DNA from: JBEEJL01 sp049698095
Lineage (GTDB): Bacteria; Pseudomonadota; Gammaproteobacteria; Burkholderiales; JBEEJL01
Assembly (NCBI GenBank): GCA_049698095.1
Contig: JBAVXA010000095.1
Coordinates: forward strand, 1-35,482
DNA length: 35,482 bases
Direction of reading: 5' to 3'
Below, in pieces: positions 1 to 9,088 of the stretch. Position 1 is the stretch's first letter; every line of letters starts with the position of its first letter. The notes under the pieces are model-generated. The model saw only the letters and a list, made by a program, of their open reading frames with translations, searched no databases and had not been told where the DNA came from. The translations under genes and the position numbers were made by a program.

Positions 1-266
1 GGAAACATCGACAGGCAATAGTATTTCTGTCTTGAACTGTCTTCCGTCGCCTTGAATGCGTCGGTCGCATCCCATTCAGCCTGAAGGGATTTTTCTATTT
101 CGGCGGGTCGGTAATGCTCTTGCATCGGGAGAATCCGTTTGTTTTTTATCAATATTTCATTATACCGTGAACTTGCGTATTCTCCCGAAGGAACCAGATG
201 CAAAAAAACGCTGTCCGATTGAACTTGCAGCTGGCCTTAATTGCCCGAACTGCCATCGGAGGCTCC

Positions 267-1439
267 ATGATTCGATCCCCTGCCCAAAGGCGCTTGGCTG
301 CTTACGCCGGGTTTGCTCTGTTTGCTTTGCTTGCCGCTTGTAATTCAAGTCAAACCGCAACGTCAGGCGCGGTACCGTCCGGCTATCCGGCGCTGAAACT
401 CGAACCTGTGGTGGCAGGACTGAGTTCGCCGCTCTACGTCACGTCGCCACCAGGCGACCCGCGTTTATTTGTCGTCGAACAAGGCGGGCAAATCCGGGTT
501 GTGCAGAATGGCGTATTGAATCCAGCACCGTACCTGGATATCAGTCAGAAAATTTCCGGCGGCGGCGAGCGCGGGTTGCTTGGTATGGCGTTCGATCCGC
601 AATACGCCGCTAGCGGCAATTTTTATGTCTGCTTCACCGCGCAAAACGGCGATATCACGGTCGAGCGCTTCAGGGTTTCGGCTAACGACGCGAATGTCGC
701 CGATGTGGCGTCCACTCCGGTGATTTCAGTTCCGCATAGCCAATATCCGAATCACAACGGCGGGCAGATCGCCTTCGGGCCCGACGGTTACCTGTATATC
801 GGCACGGGTGACGGCGGCGGTGGCGGCGATCCGCTGGGAAACGGCCAGAACGGCCGCTCGCTCCTGGGTAAAATATTGCGAATCGACGTATCGGCGCTGC
901 CCTATAAAATTCCGCCGGCTAATCCCTATGCAGCGAGTTCGAGCCGGGCTGGCGAAATTTGGGCCTACGGTTTGCGTAATCCCTGGCGTTTTTCCTTCGA
1001 TGCGGCTGGCGGCAAACTCTATATCGGTGATGTTGGTCAAAGTGCACGCGAAGAAATCAACGTCGCCGACGTGTCTGCCGCCGGCTTGAATTACGGCTGG
1101 AATATTACCGAGGGCACGGTTTGTTATAACGCCACCAGCTGTGACAAAACCGGCATCACCATGCCTGTCGTCGATCATGCCCATCCCGATGCCGTCTCCG
1201 TTACCGGAGGCTATGTCTACCGTGGCAGCAAAATTCCCGAATTGCGAGGCGCGTACTTTTACGGCGACTTCGCCAACGGCTGGGTGAAAAGCTTCAGATT
1301 CGCAAACGGCGCGGCGACGGAGCAGGCCGACTGGCCTTCCCTTAAGACTTCCACGCTGGCATCGTTCGGCGTCGATTCCGACGGGGAAATTTATCTTGTT
1401 TCACTGGCAGGCAATCTTTATCGAATCGCGCGCAACTGA
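267..1439 (+). CDS. PQQ-dependent aldose/sorbosone dehydrogenase-like lipoprotein
   Basis: A 390-residue protein of the soluble glucose/sorbosone dehydrogenase family, a six-bladed beta-propeller that oxidises aldose sugars with PQQ, related to E. coli YliI/Asd. Family hallmarks are visible in order: LLGMAFDP, NHNGGQIAFGPDG, YIGTGDGGGGGDP, YGLRNPWRFSFD, GDVGQSAREEIN and NYGW. An in-frame ATG exists at 198, but the ATG at 267 is preferred because GGAGG lies just upstream and it gives a clean lipoprotein signal peptide with lipobox LAAC (Cys25), implying membrane anchoring facing the periplasm. The leader at 1-266 holds no other supported gene. No pqq biosynthesis genes are in the window, so the cofactor source is unknown. 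Family assignment is confident; the substrate is not predictable. Confidence 0.88.
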   Translation: MIRSPAQRRLAAYAGFALFALLAACNSSQTATSGAVPSGYPALKLEPVVAGLSSPLYVTSPPGDPRLFVVEQGGQIRVVQNGVLNPAPYLDISQKISGGGERGLLGMAFDPQYAASGNFYVCFTAQNGDITVERFRVSANDANVADVASTPVISVPHSQYPNHNGGQIAFGPDGYLYIGTGDGGGGGDPLGNGQNGRSLLGKILRIDVSALPYKIPPANPYAASSSRAGEIWAYGLRNPWRFSFDAAGGKLYIGDVGQSAREEINVADVSAAGLNYGWNITEGTVCYNATSCDKTGITMPVVDHAHPDAVSVTGGYVYRGSKIPELRGAYFYGDFANGWVKSFRFANGAATEQADWPSLKTSTLASFGVDSDGEIYLVSLAGNLYRIARN

Positions 1440-1464
1440 AACTCAAGCGGGGATACTTTATAAT
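1436..1464 (+). promoter_or_regulatory. Predicted sigma-70 promoter abutting the uvrD start
   Basis: CTGAAA (1436-1441), a 17-nt spacer and a perfect TATAAT (1459-1464). Transcription would be expected to begin at about 1470-1471, on the predicted ATG, so the transcript would have almost no leader. The only purine-rich stretch near the ATG (AAGGG) directly touches it. Confidence 0.5.
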
Positions 1465-1469
1465 AAGGG

Positions 1470-3683
1470 ATGAACTCAAACACATCGTCATCGCTTTTAT
1501 CCGGCCTCAATCCCGAACAACTCGCCGCTGTCACCCTCGGAGCCGAATCCGCGCTGGTCCTGGCGGGGGCCGGCAGCGGAAAAACGCGCGTTCTCACCAC
1601 ACGCATTGCCTATTTGATCCAAACCGGCGCCACCAGCCCTGCCGGTTTGCTCGCGGTCACGTTCACCAACAAAGCTGCGAAAGAAATGCTGGTCCGTTTG
1701 ACATCGATGATGCCGATCAATACGCGCGGCATGTGGGTCGGCACGTTCCACGGTTTGTGCAATCGCCTGCTGCGCGCGCATTTTCGCGAAGCGGGTCTGC
1801 CGCAATTGTTCCAGATACTCGACGTACAGGACCAACTCGCCGCGATCAAGCGTCTGCTCAAGGCAACCGGCACCGACGAGGAAAAGTTTCCGCCTCGCCA
1901 GGTGCAATATTTCATTTCCGGCAATAAGGACAAAGGCTTGCGCGCCAATGCAGTCGAGGCGCACGACCCGTTCACACGTAAAATGGTTGAGTTGTACGCC
2001 CTGTATGACGACCAATGCAATCGCGAGGGTGTGGTCGATTTTGCCGAACTGCTGTTACGCAGTTACGAATTGCTCACGCGCAACGCCAGCCTGCTCGAGC
2101 ATTATCGCAATCGCTTCAGATTCATTCTGGTCGATGAATTTCAGGATACCAATCGCCTGCAATATAACTGGATCAAATTATTGGCAGGCGAAACGAATTG
2201 CGTGTTCGCGGTAGGAGACGACGATCAATCCATTTACGCGTTTCGCGGCGCGGAGATCGGCAACATGCGCGATCTCGAGCGCGATTTCCATATCAAGAAG
2301 ATTATTAAACTGGAACAAAATTATCGTTCGCAAGGCAATATTCTTGACTCTGCTAACTCATTGATTAAAAACAATAATTCTAGACTTGGGAAAAATCTCT
2401 GGACGGCGGCTGGCGAGGGCGAAAAAGTGCGTATTTTCGAGGCGTCGAGCGATATGGACGAGGCGCAATACATCATCGACGAAGTCAACGCGCTGCACCG
2501 CGAGGGCATGAACTTCAACAACATGGCGCTGCTGTACCGCTCCAACGCGCAATCGCGCGTGCTGGAACATGCGCTGTTCCGCGCCGGAATCGGTTATCGG
2601 GTTTACGGCGGCCTAAGGTTTTTTGAGCGGCAGGAAATCAAGCATGCGTTGGCGTATTTGCGCCTCGCCGCGAACAGCGATGACGACACGGCATTTACGC
2701 GCGTGGTCAATTTTCCAGCCCGCGGTATCGGCGCGCGCAGCATCGAGCAATTGCAGGAGGCAGCAAAGACAAGCGGCGCTAGCCTGATGCAAGCAGCGCG
2801 CGTCAACGCAACAGGCGGTCGCGCCGCTGCCAGCCTGCAGAATTTTGTCGGCGTCATTGATTCGCTCAAATCCGCCTCAGCGTCGCTGCCGCTACCCGAG
2901 CTGATGGAAGAAATCCTTGACAAAAGCGGTTTACGCGCCCATTACGAAAATGAGAAAGACGGCGCTGACCGGCTGGAAAATCTGAATGAGCTGGTGACCG
3001 CCGCCGCGCTGTTTCAGGAGGAATACCGCAGCGAAGACAGCGAAGAAACATCCACGCCGCTGGCGTCGTTTCTCGCGCACGCCAGCCTTGAGGCGGGCGA
3101 ACACGAAGCGGGTGTCGGACAGGACGCGCTGCAACTGATGACGGTCCACGCGGCAAAAGGTCTGGAGTTTCATGCCGTGTTTGTCAGTGGCCTCGAGGAA
3201 GGATTGTTTCCGCACGAAAATTCCGTCAGCGAAGCTGACGGCATTGAGGAGGAGCGACGGCTGATGTACGTCGCCATCACGCGCGCGCGCAAGCGCCTCT
3301 ACCTCAGTTACGCGCAGCAGCGCATGCTTCACGGACAGCTACGCTACGGAATCGTGTCGCGCTTCATTGACGAAATCCCCGAAGATCTGACCCACCGCCT
3401 CGTGCTGCGCGACCGCGCGAGCGGCTTCCATGCTGCGCCTACGTTTGATCTCGACGCGAAACCGTATTGGAGCAAGGCAAGCCAACCCGCGGCAGTTTAC
3501 GGTGCGTCCATCGCCGGGAATATGCCGTTCAACATCGGACAAAATGTGATGCACAAAAAATTCGGCGAGGGTGTAGTGGTGAATTGCGAGGGGCGCGGAA
3601 GCGATGCGCGGGTCCAGGTCAAATTCCGTGACGCCGGTATCAAATGGCTGGCGCTGGAGTATGCAAACCTGAATTCAATCTAA
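1470..3683 (+). CDS. uvrD: UvrD/PcrA-type superfamily 1A DNA helicase
   Basis: A 737-residue 3'-5' DNA helicase of the UvrD/Rep/PcrA group, acting in nucleotide excision repair, mismatch repair and removal of stalled complexes. The SF1A motifs are all intact: Walker A GAGSGKT (33-39), VTFTNKAAKEM, motif II DEFQDTN (222-228), GDDDQSIYAFRGA, LEQNYRS, MTVHAAKGLEF and YVAITRARKRL (about 600-612). The C-terminus (about 685-737) carries the Tudor-like segment with KKFGEGVV typical of UvrD/PcrA. That segment and the length favour UvrD over the shorter Rep. The ATG at 1470 puts the first helix (LLSGLNPEQ) at the usual distance from the start, although it lacks a well-spaced ribosome binding site. Confidence 0.95.
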   Translation: MNSNTSSSLLSGLNPEQLAAVTLGAESALVLAGAGSGKTRVLTTRIAYLIQTGATSPAGLLAVTFTNKAAKEMLVRLTSMMPINTRGMWVGTFHGLCNRLLRAHFREAGLPQLFQILDVQDQLAAIKRLLKATGTDEEKFPPRQVQYFISGNKDKGLRANAVEAHDPFTRKMVELYALYDDQCNREGVVDFAELLLRSYELLTRNASLLEHYRNRFRFILVDEFQDTNRLQYNWIKLLAGETNCVFAVGDDDQSIYAFRGAEIGNMRDLERDFHIKKIIKLEQNYRSQGNILDSANSLIKNNNSRLGKNLWTAAGEGEKVRIFEASSDMDEAQYIIDEVNALHREGMNFNNMALLYRSNAQSRVLEHALFRAGIGYRVYGGLRFFERQEIKHALAYLRLAANSDDDTAFTRVVNFPARGIGARSIEQLQEAAKTSGASLMQAARVNATGGRAAASLQNFVGVIDSLKSASASLPLPELMEEILDKSGLRAHYENEKDGADRLENLNELVTAAALFQEEYRSEDSEETSTPLASFLAHASLEAGEHEAGVGQDALQLMTVHAAKGLEFHAVFVSGLEEGLFPHENSVSEADGIEEERRLMYVAITRARKRLYLSYAQQRMLHGQLRYGIVSRFIDEIPEDLTHRLVLRDRASGFHAAPTFDLDAKPYWSKASQPAAVYGASIAGNMPFNIGQNVMHKKFGEGVVVNCEGRGSDARVQVKFRDAGIKWLALEYANLNSI

Positions 3684-3790
3684 TCGTTGCGGCGTAGCGG
3701 CACGGCTGAGCAGCCACAATACGAAGAATCTTCAAAATGGCCGCGTTGAATCGCGGGTTCGCCCGATTGGCGCCGCGTCATGCGATCGAC

Positions 3791-4534
3791 TCAGACAGTT
3801 TCCGGCACATTGATCGACTGCGTCGGATCCGTTTCGTCGAAAATGTCCCTGTACGCAGTGTAGATACTGATCAGATAAACCGGCACCAAAACGATCACGC
3901 CGACAAACAAGGTAAACGGCAGCAACATCGCCAGGCCGATCATGACCAAGCCATAAATCAGGAACGGCATGATATTGGCGATGCAGGCGTAGAAACTCCA
4001 TTTGATTGCGTCGGCGGCACTCATTTTATTGAACATCAGTAGCGGCGGCGCGAACCACAGCGCCATCGTCACCGGTACAAGCAGCGCCAGCCCGACCAGC
4101 ATCGGCAGGGCCGCTCCTTTAAGATATTCCTGCAACGCTGCCACATCAGGCGCCTGGCCCGAGGCCGGCATCGGCGGTTCCTTGTAGCCCAAGAGAAACA
4201 TCACGCCGCCGACTAACAGGCTGAAAACGAGGCCGATTACGCCGACGGTTGCCAGCGGTTTGAGGTTTTCGCGAAAAGCGCTGAACAAATCTGCCAACTC
4301 GAGCTCGCCATTTTTTTCGACTTTGCGTGCGCCGGACATCAGCCCTGCGATAAAAACCGGATACAGGATACCAAGCGCGAGTTGCCCCAAAACCGGAATC
4401 ATCGATCCGATAATCCAGATGATAATCAACACCACCGACAGGGCAATCCACAACGCGGGACTTTTGGCGAACAGCTTGAACGCGTCTTTTATCCAGTCCC
4501 AACCGTTGGATGCGCTTAAATCACGTACTTTCAT
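3791..4534 (-). CDS. BPSS1780-family integral membrane protein
   Basis: A 247-residue inner-membrane protein of unknown function resembling the family called BPSS1780, common in betaproteobacteria. It begins with a short cytoplasmic segment (GWDWIKDAFKLF) followed by about five or six strongly hydrophobic segments, ending in a long double span (IMPFLIYGLVMIGLAMLL onward). An upstream in-frame ATG at 4561 exists, but the ATG at 4534 is preceded by GGGAGA at good spacing and starts with MKVRDL. It lies 23 nt after the thrB stop on the same strand, so it is probably co-transcribed with thrB. It converges on uvrD with a 107-bp gap in which I see no convincing terminator. Family name is from memory; the biochemical role is unknown. 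Confidence 0.8.
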   Translation of the reverse strand: MKVRDLSASNGWDWIKDAFKLFAKSPALWIALSVVLIIIWIIGSMIPVLGQLALGILYPVFIAGLMSGARKVEKNGELELADLFSAFRENLKPLATVGVIGLVFSLLVGGVMFLLGYKEPPMPASGQAPDVAALQEYLKGAALPMLVGLALLVPVTMALWFAPPLLMFNKMSAADAIKWSFYACIANIMPFLIYGLVMIGLAMLLPFTLFVGVIVLVPVYLISIYTAYRDIFDETDPTQSINVPETV

Positions 4535-4557
4535 ATTGTCTCCCTGAATATTGCCGA

Positions 4558-5508
4558 TCATGCCGTTAATGCGGCGAGGTCAAGCGGCGCATCGATATGC
4601 CGCTGCAACAGGCGCTGGTAAAGCCCGGCGTCCTTGGTGTGCGTCATTTCGCCTTCCATCGGGAAATGATTGTAACCCAGGCGGCCGAGCCAGATGCGAA
4701 ACGCTGCCGCACGCAGCATGACCGGCCAGGCCGCCTGTTCGGCGTCGGTAAAGGCGCGCTCGGCATTGTAGCCGCGCAGCAAGGCCGACAGGCGCGGGAT
4801 GTCCAATGTCGCATCGGCACACATGCACCAGTCATTTGCCGTAATCGCCAGATCGTAAAGCAGCACATCATTGCAGGCGAAATAGAAATCGATCACGCCG
4901 CCGATGCGGCCGTCGTCGAATAACACATTGTCGCGGAATAAATCGCCATGGATCACGCCGCGCGGCAGCGCATCGTGGCGATGCTGCGACTGAAAAGCAA
5001 GCTCGCCCTCGATTATTTTTTCCTGTTCACGCGTCACTTTGGGCAAAAGCTGTTGCGAATAGGTCTGCCACCAGTGCGGACCTCGCGGGTTGACCATGCG
5101 CTGGGTGTAGCCTTGCGCGGCAAGATGCATATCCGCCACCATTGCGCCGACTTCTGCGCACTGCCCTGCCGTCGCATCAACGATCGATTTGCCGGGCAGG
5201 CAGCTTACGATCGAGGCAGGTCTGCCGTTGAGCTGGCTGACATATTCGTTAGCGAAATTCGCCACCGGCCGCGGACAGGGAAAACCGTGGTTGGCGAGAT
5301 GGGCCATCAAGTGCATGTAGTATGGCAATTCCGAAGCCTGCAATTTTTCGAACAGCGTCAAGACATATTTGCCGTGACTGGTAGTGACAAAATAATTAGT
5401 GTTCTCGATACCCGACGCAATACCTTGTAATTCCTGCAGTGCTCCCAACGAATAATTTTTCAGCCACGCCGCCAATTGCGGCGGGCTGACGGTGGTATAG
5501 ACGGACAT
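4558..5508 (-). CDS. thrB: Homoserine kinase, type II (choline-kinase fold)
   Basis: A 316-residue homoserine kinase that phosphorylates homoserine with ATP in threonine biosynthesis. It belongs to the aminoglycoside-phosphotransferase-like ThrB type found in many proteobacteria rather than the GHMP type of E. coli. The catalytic loop HGDLFRDN (187-194) and the Mg-binding DFYF (207-210) are intact, and SGIENTNYFV near the N-terminus matches the nucleotide-binding region. The upstream 53 bp are AT-rich, contain a repeated motif (5511-5536) and give no obvious Shine-Dalgarno sequence. The gene probably sits in a LOG-thrB-BPSS1780 transcription unit. Confidence 0.93.
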   Translation of the reverse strand: MSVYTTVSPPQLAAWLKNYSLGALQELQGIASGIENTNYFVTTSHGKYVLTLFEKLQASELPYYMHLMAHLANHGFPCPRPVANFANEYVSQLNGRPASIVSCLPGKSIVDATAGQCAEVGAMVADMHLAAQGYTQRMVNPRGPHWWQTYSQQLLPKVTREQEKIIEGELAFQSQHRHDALPRGVIHGDLFRDNVLFDDGRIGGVIDFYFACNDVLLYDLAITANDWCMCADATLDIPRLSALLRGYNAERAFTDAEQAAWPVMLRAAAFRIWLGRLGYNHFPMEGEMTHTKDAGLYQRLLQRHIDAPLDLAALTA

Positions 5509-5510
5509 AG

Positions 5511-5536
5511 AATTAATTCAAAATAATCAAATAGTT
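5511..5536 (-). repeat. AT-rich AACTATTTGATT-type intergenic repeat, thrB leader copy
   Basis: On the minus strand this reads AACTATTTGATTATTTTGAA and continues to the thrB ATG three nucleotides further on. A near-identical sequence precedes livM (21541-21562), and the AACTATTTGATT core recurs at both island boundaries (26558 and 34592). The role is unknown. Confidence 0.55.
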
Positions 5537-5561
5537 ACCTAGAAACCGACGAATGAAACGG

Positions 5562-6287
5562 TTACAGGCTCAATTGTATTTCGCGCTCAGCGGCGGAAGG
5601 TTCGAATCCGCGCGTTTCGTAGTGATCGAAAATGGCGTTCACCACATCTTTCGGATCGTCGAGCACTTTCACCAGATTCATGTCTTCAGGGCTGATCATG
5701 CCTTCCGCCACGAGGGTATGCTTTATCCACTCCAGCAACCCGCGCCAGAAAGGTTCGTGGACAAGAATAATAGGAATCTTCCGCGTCTTGCCGGTCTGCA
5801 CCAAGGTGAGCGCCTCCATCAATTCGTCCAACGTGCCGAAACCGCCAGGCATCACTACATAAGCCACGGCAAATTTGACGAACATGACTTTGCGTGCAAA
5901 AAAATGATCGAACGAAAGAGAAACATCCTGATAGGGATTGCCGCTTTGCTCGTGCGGCAGATTAATGTTGAGCCCGACCGAAACCGATTTGCCGAAGTAA
6001 GCGCCCTTATTGGCCGCTTCCATAATGCCTGGCCCGCCACCGGAAATCACAGTGAAGCCGGCATCGGACAACTGGCGCGCGATTTGCTCGGTGAGAATGT
6101 AATACGGATGGTCGTGCGGAGTGCGCGCGCTGCCGAAAATACTCACCGCCGGCTGCACGTCCGCCAGGCGTTCCGTTGCGGAGACAAACTCTGCCATAAT
6201 CTCGAACATGCGCCACGATTCGCGCGCCGACTGCAGGGATCTTCCCTGATGTTCTCCGTCAATCACTTTCGGAAGTTTATCGTTCAT
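5562..6287 (-). CDS. LOG-family (TIGR00730) nucleotide 5'-monophosphate phosphoribohydrolase
   Basis: A 241-residue Rossmann-fold protein of the LOG/TIGR00730 family, formerly annotated as lysine decarboxylase. Characterised members remove the base from (cytokinin or purine) nucleoside 5'-monophosphates. Both signatures are visible: GGGPGIMEA (83-91) and PGGFGTLDE (147-155), the latter holding the catalytic glutamate. The gene is divergent from polA with only 20 bp between the two start codons, so each promoter must overlap the neighbour's coding region. It precedes thrB on the same strand. Family assignment is secure; the physiological substrate is not. Confidence 0.9.
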   Translation of the reverse strand: MNDKLPKVIDGEHQGRSLQSARESWRMFEIMAEFVSATERLADVQPAVSIFGSARTPHDHPYYILTEQIARQLSDAGFTVISGGGPGIMEAANKGAYFGKSVSVGLNINLPHEQSGNPYQDVSLSFDHFFARKVMFVKFAVAYVVMPGGFGTLDELMEALTLVQTGKTRKIPIILVHEPFWRGLLEWIKHTLVAEGMISPEDMNLVKVLDDPKDVVNAIFDHYETRGFEPSAAEREIQLSL

Positions 6288-6307
6288 ATCGTGTCATCCT
6301 GGAAAAA

Positions 6308-9088
6308 ATGAATAAAACCTTATTGCTTGTCGACGCGTCGTCGTACCTTTACCGCGCTTACCATGCGTTGCCGGACCTGCGTAATTCAAAGGGCGAAATG
6401 ACCAATGCAATTTACGGCGTTTTGTCAATGCTGCGCAGATTGCGCCACGACTTCCCCGCCGAGTATATCGCATGCGTATTCGACGCAAAAGGAAAAACCT
6501 TCCGCGACGATTTATATCCGGAATATAAGGCGAACCGCGCACCGATGCCGGACGAGCTGCGCGACCAGATTGCGCCGCTGCACGACGCAATTCGCGCCAT
6601 GGGATGGCCGTTACTCGCCGTGGAAGGCGTCGAGGCCGACGATGTCATCGGCACCCTCGCCAAGCACGCCGAAGCGCGCGGCGTCAAAACCGTCATATCC
6701 ACCGGCGACAAAGACATTACGCAACTGGTAAACCCGCATGTGATGCTGGTCAACACCATGTCAAACGAAAAGCTCGATGAGGCGGGCGTGCAGACCAAAT
6801 TCGGCGTTCCCGCGCATCGGATTATCGATTATCTGACGCTGATTGGCGACGCCGTCGACAACGTGCCCGGGGTGGATAAAGTCGGGCCGAAAACGGCGGT
6901 CAAATGGCTGACCGAATACGAATCACTCGACAATATCGTCGCCAACGCCGAGAAAATCAAAGGCGTGGTCGGCGACAATTTACGCAAAGCGCTGGATTGG
7001 CTACCCAAAGGACGCGAGCTGCTAACCATCAAATGCGACGTGGAATTGCCGCTGGAATTCGACGCGTTGCTGCCGCAGGCGCCGGACAAGTCGGCACTGG
7101 AAAACCTTTTCGAGCGTTTTGAATTCAAGACATGGTTGAAAGAACTCAAGGCCGGGGCCGACCCGAATGGCAAACCTTCGGCGAACAAAACACAATTCAA
7201 TGCGCCGCTCGAAAAGAACGCCGGCCGCGATTATGCCGCGCAGGACCATATTGCGACGGTGGTTGACGAAGCGCCGAAATATCCGCGCCATTACGAAACC
7301 ATTCTCACCCGAGCACAATTCGACGCCTGGCTCACCAAGCTGAATCATGCATCGCTCGCCTGCATCGATACTGAGACCACCGGTCTCGACCCGATGCAGA
7401 CACAAATTGTCGGTATGTCGTTTTGCGTCGAGCCGGGAACCGCCGCGTATCTGCCGCTAATGCACCGATACCCGGGCGCACCGGAGCAACTCGAGCTAAA
7501 AGAGATTCTTGCGGCAGTCAAACCGTTTCTGGAAAATCCGCAGAAGAATAAAGTCGGGCAGAACCTGAAATACGACATGCATGTGTTCGCCAATCACGGT
7601 ATCGCGCTGAAAGGGGTTGCTCATGACACCCTGCTGCAATCGTACGTGCTGGAATCGCACCAGCGGCATGACATGGATAATCTGGCGCTACGCCACCTGA
7701 ACAGTAAAACCATCCTGTTCGAAGACGTCGCCGGCAAAGGCGCCGGGCAAATCGGCTTCGATCAGGTCGGCATCGAGCAAGCCGCGGAATACGCGGCGGA
7801 AGACGCGGACATCACACTGCAATTGCATCAGCATCTCTACCCGCAGATTGCCGCGGACAAAAAACTCGATTTCATTTACCGCGAAATTGAAATGCCGTCG
7901 ATGCAGGTGCTGTGGCGCATCGAACGCAATGGTGTGCTGCTGGATTTGAAATTACTGGAAATCCAGAGCCGCGAACTGGGCGAAAAACTGATCACGCTGG
8001 AAGCCAAAGCGCATGAGCAGGCGGGGCAGCCGTTTAACCTGAATTCACCCAAGCAACTGCAGGAAATCCTGTTTGAAAAAATGAAAATTCCGGTGGTCAA
8101 AAAAACCCCGGGTGGACAACCGTCGACCGACGAGGATGTGCTGCAACAACTGGCGCAGGATCATCCCTTGCCGAAATTGCTGCTCGAATATCGCGGACTT
8201 GCCAAGCTGAAATCGACTTACACCGACAAATTGCCGCGCATGGTCAACCCGCATACCGGTCGCGTGCACACGAACTACGGCCAGGCAATTGCCGTAACCG
8301 GACGTCTGGCGAGCAACGACCCCAATCTGCAGAATATTCCCGTGCGCACCCCTGAGGGCCGCCGCATCCGCGAAGCATTCATCGCACCGCCCGGCGCGCA
8401 GATTATTTCTGCGGACTACTCGCAAATCGAGTTGCGCATCATGGCGCATTTGTCCGGCGACGAAGGATTGCTGAAAGCGTTCGCGGCGGGGGAAGACATA
8501 CATAGAGCGACTGCAGCGGAAATTTTCGGCGTCGACCTCACCGACGTAAGCAGCGAACAGCGCCGCTATGCAAAGGTGATCAACTTCGGCTTGATTTACG
8601 GCATGAGCGCCTTCGGCCTCGCAGCCAATCTGGGAATTGAGCGAGGCGCCGCAGCGAGTTACATCGAACGCTATTTCGCGCGCTACCCCGGCGTGGCGAA
8701 ATACATGGAACGCACGCGTAACCAGGCGCGCGACCAGGGCTATGTCGAAACCGTATTCGGGCGACGCCTGTTCCTGCCGGAAATCCGCAACAGCAACCCG
8801 CAGCGCCGGCAAGGTGCCGAGCGCGCCGCCATAAACGCACCGATGCAAGGCACCGCGGCAGACCTGATCAAGCTCGCGATGATCGCCGTTGACAACTGGA
8901 TCAGCGCGAAACAATTGCGCAGTAAACTCATCATGCAAGTACACGATGAACTCGTGCTCGAAGTGCCCGACAAAGAAGTTGAACTGGTGAAAAATGAATT
9001 GCCGCCGCTGATGGGTAATGTGGCAAAACTGGCAGTGCCGCTGCTGGTGGAGACCGGTGTCGGGCCGAACTGGGAAAAAGCGCATTAG
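6308..9088 (+). CDS. polA: DNA polymerase I
   Basis: A 926-residue family A DNA polymerase for Okazaki fragment processing and repair synthesis. All three domains look intact: the 5'-3' exonuclease at about 1-290 (begins LLLVDASSYLYRAYHAL; EGVEADDVIGT; DNVPGV), the 3'-5' proofreading exonuclease from about 330 (IDTETTGLD near residue 354), and the polymerase with motif A SADYSQIELR (D703), motif B RRYAKVINFGLIYGM and motif C QVHDELVLEV (H879-D880-E881). Length matches the family. The ATG at 6308 is supported by the canonical N-terminus and a short GGA upstream. Confidence 0.97.
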   Translation: MNKTLLLVDASSYLYRAYHALPDLRNSKGEMTNAIYGVLSMLRRLRHDFPAEYIACVFDAKGKTFRDDLYPEYKANRAPMPDELRDQIAPLHDAIRAMGWPLLAVEGVEADDVIGTLAKHAEARGVKTVISTGDKDITQLVNPHVMLVNTMSNEKLDEAGVQTKFGVPAHRIIDYLTLIGDAVDNVPGVDKVGPKTAVKWLTEYESLDNIVANAEKIKGVVGDNLRKALDWLPKGRELLTIKCDVELPLEFDALLPQAPDKSALENLFERFEFKTWLKELKAGADPNGKPSANKTQFNAPLEKNAGRDYAAQDHIATVVDEAPKYPRHYETILTRAQFDAWLTKLNHASLACIDTETTGLDPMQTQIVGMSFCVEPGTAAYLPLMHRYPGAPEQLELKEILAAVKPFLENPQKNKVGQNLKYDMHVFANHGIALKGVAHDTLLQSYVLESHQRHDMDNLALRHLNSKTILFEDVAGKGAGQIGFDQVGIEQAAEYAAEDADITLQLHQHLYPQIAADKKLDFIYREIEMPSMQVLWRIERNGVLLDLKLLEIQSRELGEKLITLEAKAHEQAGQPFNLNSPKQLQEILFEKMKIPVVKKTPGGQPSTDEDVLQQLAQDHPLPKLLLEYRGLAKLKSTYTDKLPRMVNPHTGRVHTNYGQAIAVTGRLASNDPNLQNIPVRTPEGRRIREAFIAPPGAQIISADYSQIELRIMAHLSGDEGLLKAFAAGEDIHRATAAEIFGVDLTDVSSEQRRYAKVINFGLIYGMSAFGLAANLGIERGAAASYIERYFARYPGVAKYMERTRNQARDQGYVETVFGRRLFLPEIRNSNPQRRQGAERAAINAPMQGTAADLIKLAMIAVDNWISAKQLRSKLIMQVHDELVLEVPDKEVELVKNELPPLMGNVAKLAVPLLVETGVGPNWEKAH

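Noticed and set aside
198..266. Upstream in-frame start for the sugar dehydrogenase
   Set aside because: The extension would bury the lipoprotein signal peptide 23 residues inside the protein; the ATG at 267 has GGAGG and gives a normal lipobox position.
5553..6311. Long open frame (252 codons) on the plus strand
   Set aside because: It lies antisense over the LOG-family gene, which has clear signature motifs. The plus-strand translation resembles no known family and is rich in His and Arg, as expected of a shadow frame.
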